Shown here piece by piece: positions 3,989 to 8,097 of a DNA stretch of 8,097 nt; the first letter of the stretch is position 1, and each line of letters begins with the position of its first letter. The notes under the pieces were generated by a model, which made no database searches, was not told the origin of the DNA, and worked only from the letters and a program-made list of their open reading frames with translations. Both the position numbers and the translations under genes were made by a program. Source of the stretch: Flavobacteriaceae bacterium (GTDB lineage Bacteria; Bacteroidota; Bacteroidia; Flavobacteriales; Flavobacteriaceae). Location: contig JAESTN010000037.1 in NCBI GenBank assembly GCA_016763595.1, positions 1 through 8,097 of the forward strand, given 5' to 3'.

Positions 3989-4615
3989 CTAATAAGCATA
4001 CACACAAATAAAGTCTTCAAACTCTAAAAAATGAACTTGATAGGAAGTTCTTACACCATCATAGGTGATGTCACCTGTAGTTTTTTCGTCTTCAAATTCG
4101 AAGTCTTCAATGTAAATATGTTCTAAAAAATGTAGTTTTTTCTTTCCAAATATTTTATAAAAAGATTCTTTTGCTCCCCAGACAATGGTTAGCTTACTTA
4201 CTATTGCTGAGTGGTTTGCAATGGTTTTGTATTCTTGTAGGGGTGTAAATTTTTGAGCAATTTTTAAAATTTTATCTCGCTGCTTTTCAATGTCTATCCC
4301 AACTGGAACATCATCAGAAATTATAATTCCAGAAAAAGTAAACGAATGTGTTATTGAAATGTGTTTTCCATTTTTTAAATGAGGCTTGCCAAATTCATCA
4401 TAAACCAAATCACTATCAACCAAATCGACTTCTTTTAACAAGTGTCTCACACTCATAAATCCACGTTGATGCAATTCAGATTTCATGCCATCAACTCTAT
4501 TTTGATTGCTTTCTGTTAAATCAACTCCAAAAGAAAGTTCTTCAAAAGATTCTTCAATCTTCCAAATCAATACTTTAGTCGTTTTATTAACAGTTATAAT
4601 CTTGTATAGTGGCAT
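3989..4615 (-). CDS. 4'-phosphopantetheinyl transferase, Sfp superfamily
   Basis: It transfers the phosphopantetheine arm of coenzyme A to a serine of carrier proteins, activating fatty-acid, polyketide or peptide synthesis. The 208-residue length fits the two-lobed Sfp-type fold. Visible motifs are GKPHL (76-80), ISITHS (86-91), VGIDIE (105-110, D108 and E110 as probable Mg ligands) and WGAKESFYK (146-154, with E150 and K154). It is not the short AcpS type. Flavobacteria often use such an enzyme for the housekeeping carrier protein and for flexirubin-type or other pathways; the target here is unknown. The gene is divergent from ahcY across 68 bp and separated by 112 bp from the operon downstream, so it is probably transcribed from its own promoter at about 4667. 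Confidence 0.92.
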   Translation of the reverse strand: MPLYKIITVNKTTKVLIWKIEESFEELSFGVDLTESNQNRVDGMKSELHQRGFMSVRHLLKEVDLVDSDLVYDEFGKPHLKNGKHISITHSFTFSGIIISDDVPVGIDIEKQRDKILKIAQKFTPLQEYKTIANHSAIVSKLTIVWGAKESFYKIFGKKKLHFLEHIYIEDFEFEDEKTTGDITYDGVRTSYQVHFLEFEDFICVYAY

Positions 4616-4666
4616 ATTTTTTAAAAGTTATTCCGTAGCATTGCAGCTCGAAAATAGGATATATAA

Positions 4667-4694
4667 CAAAGATACAAATAAATATGAGCACAAA
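4667..4694 (-). promoter_or_regulatory. Probable promoter of the phosphopantetheinyl transferase gene
   Basis: Read on the minus strand, TTTG (4691-4694) is followed after 16 nt by TATCTTTG (4667-4674), an exact match to the Bacteroidota -7 consensus TAnnTTTG. Transcription would start near 4660, about 45 nt before the ATG at 4615. The -33 part falls inside codons 3-4 of the divergent ahcY. Confidence 0.5.
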
Positions 4695-6000
4695 TACAGC
4701 GACATACGTTCCGTTTAAAGTTAAAGATATTTCTTTAGCTGACTGGGGAAGAAAAGAAATGAACTTGGCAGAAGCAGAAATGCCAGGATTAATGTCTTTA
4801 AGAGAAGAGTACAAAAATACACAACCTTTAAAAGGAGCAAGAATTGCAGGATGTTTACACATGACAATTCAGACAGCTGTTTTAATTGAAACCTTACAAG
4901 CATTAGGTGCTGAGGTTACTTGGAGTTCTTGTAATATTTTTTCTACACAAGATCAAGCGGCAGCTGCAATTGCAGGGGCAGGAACATCTGTGTATGCATG
5001 GAAAGATATGACAGAAGAAGAGTTTGACTGGTGTATAGAGCAAACATTGTTCTTTGGAGAAGACAAGCAACCATTAAATATGATTTTAGATGATGGTGGA
5101 GATTTAACGAATATGGTATTGGATAGATATCCTGAGTTAGCGGCTGGTATCAATGGATTGTCAGAAGAAACGACTACAGGTGTTCACCGTTTATACGAAA
5201 GAGTAAAGAACGGAACCTTACCAATGCCAGCAATCAACGTAAATGATTCTGTAACAAAATCGAAGTTTGACAACAAGTACGGATGTAAAGAATCTGCTGT
5301 TGACGCAATTAGAAGAGCTACAGATATTATGTTAGCAGGTAAGCGTGTAACTGTTTGTGGTTACGGTGATGTTGGTAAAGGAACTGCGGCTTCTTTTAGT
5401 GGAGCTGGTTCTATTGTTACGGTTACAGAAATTGATCCTATTTGTGCGTTACAAGCTGCAATGGACGGTTTTGAAGTAAAGCGTTTAGAAACTGTTGTTG
5501 CAAATTCTGATATTATTATTACAACTACTGGAAATAAAGACATTATTCAAGGACGTCATTTTGAAGCAATGAAAGACAAAGTTATTGTATGTAACATTGG
5601 TCACTTTGATAATGAAATTGACATGGCTTGGTTAAATGGAAATCATGGAAATACAAAAGATACCATCAAACCACAAGTTGATAAATATAATATTGACGGA
5701 AAAGATATCATCATTTTAGCTGAAGGTCGTTTGGTAAACTTAGGATGTGCAACAGGACACCCAAGTTTTGTAATGTCTAATTCATTTACAAACCAAACAT
5801 TGGCTCAAATTGAATTGTGGACAAACATTGAAGCGTATAAAAACGAAGTATACATGTTGCCTAAAGAATTGGATGAGAAAGTAGCAAAATTACACTTGGA
5901 AAAAATTGGTGTTGAATTGACTGAATTAAGAGAGGATCAAGCATCTTATATTGGTGTAACTGTTGATGGACCTTACAAAGCAGAGCACTATAGATACTAG
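4684..6000 (+). CDS. ahcY: Adenosylhomocysteinase (S-adenosyl-L-homocysteine hydrolase)
   Basis: This enzyme hydrolyses S-adenosylhomocysteine to adenosine and homocysteine, relieving inhibition of methyltransferases and feeding the methyl cycle; it acts in the cytoplasm as an NAD-dependent tetramer. At 438 residues it is full length. Motifs in order are [11 protein letters not shown] (57-67, H59), [17 protein letters not shown] (81-97), DDGGD (136-140), [10 protein letters not shown] (161-170), [14 protein letters not shown] (187-200, with the catalytic Lys/Asp region), the NAD-binding [10 protein letters not shown] (224-233), [11 protein letters not shown] (303-313), [10 protein letters not shown] (359-368) and the C-terminal YKAEHYRY (431-438) that reaches into the neighbouring subunit's cofactor site. 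All key residues appear present. It stands alone, with a terminator about 100 bp downstream. No SAH riboswitch-like structure is apparent in the 68-bp leader. Confidence 0.98.
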   Translation: MSTNTATYVPFKVKDISLADWGRKEMNLAEAEMPGLMSLREEYKNTQPLKGARIAGCLHMTIQTAVLIETLQALGAEVTWSSCNIFSTQDQAAAAIAGAGTSVYAWKDMTEEEFDWCIEQTLFFGEDKQPLNMILDDGGDLTNMVLDRYPELAAGINGLSEETTTGVHRLYERVKNGTLPMPAINVNDSVTKSKFDNKYGCKESAVDAIRRATDIMLAGKRVTVCGYGDVGKGTAASFSGAGSIVTVTEIDPICALQAAMDGFEVKRLETVVANSDIIITTTGNKDIIQGRHFEAMKDKVIVCNIGHFDNEIDMAWLNGNHGNTKDTIKPQVDKYNIDGKDIIILAEGRLVNLGCATGHPSFVMSNSFTNQTLAQIELWTNIEAYKNEVYMLPKELDEKVAKLHLEKIGVELTELREDQASYIGVTVDGPYKAEHYRY

Positions 6001-6228
6001 AAACAGTTGTTAGGTTTTAGTCGCTAGTTATTAGTAGCCAAAATTTAAAACTAGAATTGTAATTCTGAGCCAACGCAAAGAATTTCATTATAAATACTCA
6101 AAACCCTTGCATTTAATTGTGAGGGTTTTTTATTTATAGCTATGATATTCAGGTGTTTTCACTGATGTTCGTTTTGTTTTAAAATGCTAAATTGTTTTCG
6201 TAGTACATATTTTTAAATACTAGAAACA
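5994..6228. repeat. 12-bp direct repeat flanking the ahcY-amidase spacer
   Basis: ATACTAGAAACA occurs at 5994-6005, across the ahcY stop codon, and again at 6217-6228, immediately before the amidase ATG. The spacer between holds a perfect inverted repeat (AGAATT-GT-AATTCT, 6053-6066) and the ahcY terminator (6100-6131). No open reading frame of note and no recognisable mobile element lies between the copies. Confidence 0.6.
6100..6131 (+). terminator. Intrinsic terminator of ahcY
   Basis: AAAACCCT (6100-6107) pairs with AGGGTTTT (6122-6129). Inside it, TGCA pairs with TGTG through two wobbles to leave a 6-nt loop, and a T-run to 6131 follows. This is a convincing rho-independent terminator for the + strand. 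Confidence 0.85.
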
Positions 6229-7002
6229 ATGAATGTATCCAAAATAAATAACCATGAAGCTTCTTTTTTTAGAGATAAAAAAAACACAGATGGAAAAACT
6301 TTTATCTTAACTGATAAAAGTGTTGGTATTTTGAATAGTGATGAAGTGCTGAATTATACAGAATGTAAAAGAGATAACGGTGATACTTCTTTTTATTATG
6401 AGGAAAAGTTTGATAAAACACAGATAGTTATTCATTTTACTGCGGGTTATTTAAAAGGTGATTTATCTGCATTAACAAAATCTGATAATCATGTTTCAAC
6501 ACCTTTTTTGATTGCCAGAAACGGGAAAATATTAAACCTATTCTCAGCTGATTTTTGGTCCTATCATTTAGGCCCAGGTGCTGTAGGAGGAAACAAGAAT
6601 GGAGGAAAAAGAACCATTGCAATAGAAATGTCAAATATTGGTTATTTAAAAAAGGTAGGAGACAACCTAGCTACCTCATATGGTGATGCGGATATTTATT
6701 GTAGTCTTAACGATACTGCATCATATATTAAATTAGATCGCCCTTTTAGAGGTCAAGAATATTATGCAACTTTAACAGAAACACAATATGAAAGTTTAAT
6801 TGTACTGTTAAGGTATTTAACCAACGAGTATAAAATACCTCGAAATTTTTTAGATATCGATAAACGTTTTGAAACTGGTACACCAGAAGGGATCCCTAAC
6901 TTTAAAGGAATTGTTTCACATATAAATTATCGTGATTCTGGTAAATGGGATTTTGGTCAAGCATATGATTGGGACAAATTAATTACTGGCGTAATCCGAT
7001 AA
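6229..7002 (+). CDS. N-acetylmuramoyl-L-alanine amidase (Amidase_2/AmpD-like)
   Basis: This is a zinc amidase predicted to cut the bond between N-acetylmuramic acid and L-alanine of peptidoglycan or its fragments. In the 257-residue chain the domain spans about 63-250. VIHFTAG (67-73) gives zinc ligand H69; HVSTPFLIARNGKI (88-101) is the core strand pair; WSYHLGPGAVGG (110-121) resembles the substrate-side WHAG region; TIAIEM (129-134) supplies the probable catalytic E133; and SHINYRDSGKWD (230-241) gives H231, K239 and D241 with the same spacing as the H/K/D triad of AmpD. Residues 1-62 form an extra N-terminal region not recognised. There is no signal peptide or lipobox, so it acts in the cytoplasm (recycling) or leaves by a non-Sec route. 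It lies alone between ahcY and an exported protein. The start is the only Met giving this frame just after the 12-bp repeat. Confidence 0.88.
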   Translation: MNVSKINNHEASFFRDKKNTDGKTFILTDKSVGILNSDEVLNYTECKRDNGDTSFYYEEKFDKTQIVIHFTAGYLKGDLSALTKSDNHVSTPFLIARNGKILNLFSADFWSYHLGPGAVGGNKNGGKRTIAIEMSNIGYLKKVGDNLATSYGDADIYCSLNDTASYIKLDRPFRGQEYYATLTETQYESLIVLLRYLTNEYKIPRNFLDIDKRFETGTPEGIPNFKGIVSHINYRDSGKWDFGQAYDWDKLITGVIR

Positions 7003-7207
7003 GTACAGACAAGGTTTTTCCTTTTAGCTTCTATATTTTTACAAGGTGTGGTTGTAAATAAATGTCATTCGTGTCAAAATCGATGTAGTTAGTAACAACC
7101 CTTAAAAAAAAGTTTTTTACAGATAGGATTAGTGATAAAATTGCAAATAAATGGCACTTAAGAAAAGTGCTACATGCATTTTTAATACATAAAATTCTAC
7201 CTACAAA
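7003..7207. other. Intergenic spacer with hairpin upstream of exported protein gene
   Basis: No gene is seen here. GCACTT (7154-7159) and AAGTGC (7165-7170) form a perfect 6-bp hairpin with a 5-nt loop, 37 nt before the ATG at 7208. An AT-only inverted repeat (TAAAAAA/TTTTTTA, 7103-7119) and a weak AAGG/CCTT hairpin near 7010 might help end the amidase transcript, but neither is a convincing terminator. TAAAATTG at 7136-7143 matches the -7 consensus at seven of eight positions, without a clear -33 element. Confidence 0.4.
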
Positions 7208-7969
7208 ATGAAAAGCAAAAAGATTGGTTTAGCCCTGCTATTAGTACTAATAAGCCTAAAAGGTTTTACACAAGTTGACACAATTACAATCAACTCAAAG
7301 AACTTGATACTTGAGAAAATAAAGCCAAAGAAAAACACCTATTTGGTATATATAGAGAAGCCTGATGGTGCTGTTTTAGATGTTTCTATTTGGGAACGAA
7401 CTGTTTCTTTTACAACATTCAATAGCGAAAAAGTAATTGTAGTTGACCAACTTTGGAAGAATCAAGAAGCCACCAAAACGAGAACTATTAAATCCATAAA
7501 TAGTAGAAAAAACTTTCAACCAATATACCATTATTCTAAAAATGGAAAAGGAACTATTGAAGCATATACCTTTCTAAATGATAAAATTATAGGAACAGAT
7601 TCTGTACAGAATAATACTAAAAAAGGGTTTGAGATGAGTAACAAAAGCAATACGTTGAATTGGGAATTAGATTTGGAAACCTACCAATTACTTCCCTATA
7701 AACTAAATACGGCTTTCAACATAAATTTTTACCATCCAGGGAGTAAAAGCATGAAGCCAAATTATTATACCTACAGCGTTATTGGAGAGGAAAAAATAAA
7801 AGTATCCAATCAGAATTTTGTGGATTGCTGGGTGCTGAAAATTCAACATGCAGCAAATAGTTCTGCAACGTATTGGATTGATAAAACAACAAGAGAAACC
7901 ATTAAAATGATTGAAGTTTTTGGAGCTATAAAACGATACAAGATTAAAATATCAAACTTAATCAACTAG
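7208..7969 (+). CDS. Exported protein of unknown function (possibly DUF3108-like)
   Basis: A 253-residue protein with an N-terminal signal peptide: basic KSKK (2-5), hydrophobic core IGLALLLVLISL (6-17), and a probable signal peptidase I site before Q22 in KGFTQ. No lipobox cysteine is present, so the mature protein is probably periplasmic. The rest is strand-rich with few long hydrophobic runs. The stretch FVDCWVLKIQ...ATYWIDKTTRETIKM (204-234) resembles the closing hairpins of DUF3108- or LolA-type beta folds, where a Trp-Ile-Asp strand and a conserved Arg-Glu turn recur. This is a weak family hint, not an assignment. The gene has its own 205-bp upstream spacer and ends 12 nt inside the convergent LytTR gene. 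No partner or pathway can be read from the context. Confidence 0.8.
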   Translation: MKSKKIGLALLLVLISLKGFTQVDTITINSKNLILEKIKPKKNTYLVYIEKPDGAVLDVSIWERTVSFTTFNSEKVIVVDQLWKNQEATKTRTIKSINSRKNFQPIYHYSKNGKGTIEAYTFLNDKIIGTDSVQNNTKKGFEMSNKSNTLNWELDLETYQLLPYKLNTAFNINFYHPGSKSMKPNYYTYSVIGEEKIKVSNQNFVDCWVLKIQHAANSSATYWIDKTTRETIKMIEVFGAIKRYKIKISNLIN

Positions 7970-8097
7970 TGTTGTTTTAAACTTTTTTACAAATGATCTG
8001 GAAACAGGCACAACGATATTATGTGTAAGCTCTAATTTTAATCCTTGAGCGTTTCCAGTGATTTTTTCGATGCAATTTAGATGAACAATATAAGAAC
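7958..8097 (-). CDS. LytTR-type DNA-binding regulator, C-terminal fragment
   Basis: Only the last 45 residues are in the window; the gene continues past the right edge. The fragment begins SYIVHLNCIEKITGN and contains LKLELTHNIVVPVSRSFVKKF before the TAA at 7958-7960. The pattern (YIV, an Ile-x-x-Ile strand, a short hairpin, then a VPVSRS-type ending followed by basic residues) is that of the C-terminal half of the LytTR beta-type DNA-binding domain found in AgrA/LytR-family response regulators. Whether a receiver domain precedes it cannot be seen. The stop overlaps the 3' end of the convergent exported-protein gene by 12 nt, with no visible terminator between the two. Confidence 0.75.
   Translation of the reverse strand, partial: SYIVHLNCIEKITGNAQGLKLELTHNIVVPVSRSFVKKFKTTLVD

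Noticed and set aside
4616..4683. SAH or SAM riboswitch in the ahcY leader
   Set aside because: The 68-bp leader shows no matching stems, and the space is partly used by the divergent promoter.
5994..6228. Insertion sequence or MITE between the 12-bp repeats
   Set aside because: No terminal inverted repeats next to the direct repeats and no transposase remnant; the interior holds the ordinary ahcY terminator.

Overview
The window looks like chromosome from an AT-rich marine-type member of the Bacteroidota, most likely Flavobacteriaceae. This rests on the protein families (438-residue AhcY, bacterial group II geranylgeranylglyceryl-phosphate synthase, the YkoF-like/PnuC/NadR-like gene trio), start codons without Shine-Dalgarno sequences, and a few TAnnTTTG-type -7 boxes. 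I cannot name the genus.

Region 1 (1-1281, + strand) is a tandem array of four small cassettes. Each carries, or carried, a Cys-containing peptide behind a near-identical 23-residue double-glycine leader. Three are intact (50-250, 379-540, 942-1220). The third (about 622-810) lost its start codon through an exact 30-bp deletion. Cassettes 1 and 3 are close paralogues; 2 and 4 have unrelated cores. In front of every cassette is a conserved module whose two interleaved stems would form a compact H-type pseudoknot. The second stem is kept by three compensatory base-pair changes, and it ends exactly 27 nt before the ATG in all three intact copies. This is the strongest candidate for something undescribed here. 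No C39-type transporter/peptidase or modification enzyme lies in the window, so the fate of the peptides is inferred.

Region 2 (1280-3876, - strand) is a tightly packed apparent operon, read from high to low coordinates: polyprenylglyceryl-phosphate synthase, YkoF-like thiamine-binding protein, PnuC-type vitamin transporter, NadR-like nucleoside kinase/ATPase, and ribosome-rescue hydrolase ArfB. Transporter and kinase fit a salvage pair that imports and traps nicotinamide riboside, although the YkoF-like partner hints at thiamine.

Region 3 (3989-6000) is a divergent pair: an Sfp-type phosphopantetheinyl transferase (-) and S-adenosylhomocysteine hydrolase (+), separated by 68 bp with a probable -7 box for the transferase. 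AhcY is followed by a good intrinsic terminator.

Region 4 (6001-8097) holds a zinc amidase with the AmpD/PGRP active-site pattern but no signal peptide, an exported protein of unknown function, and the C-terminal end of a LytTR-type DNA-binding protein entering from the right on the - strand, convergent with and overlapping the exported protein.
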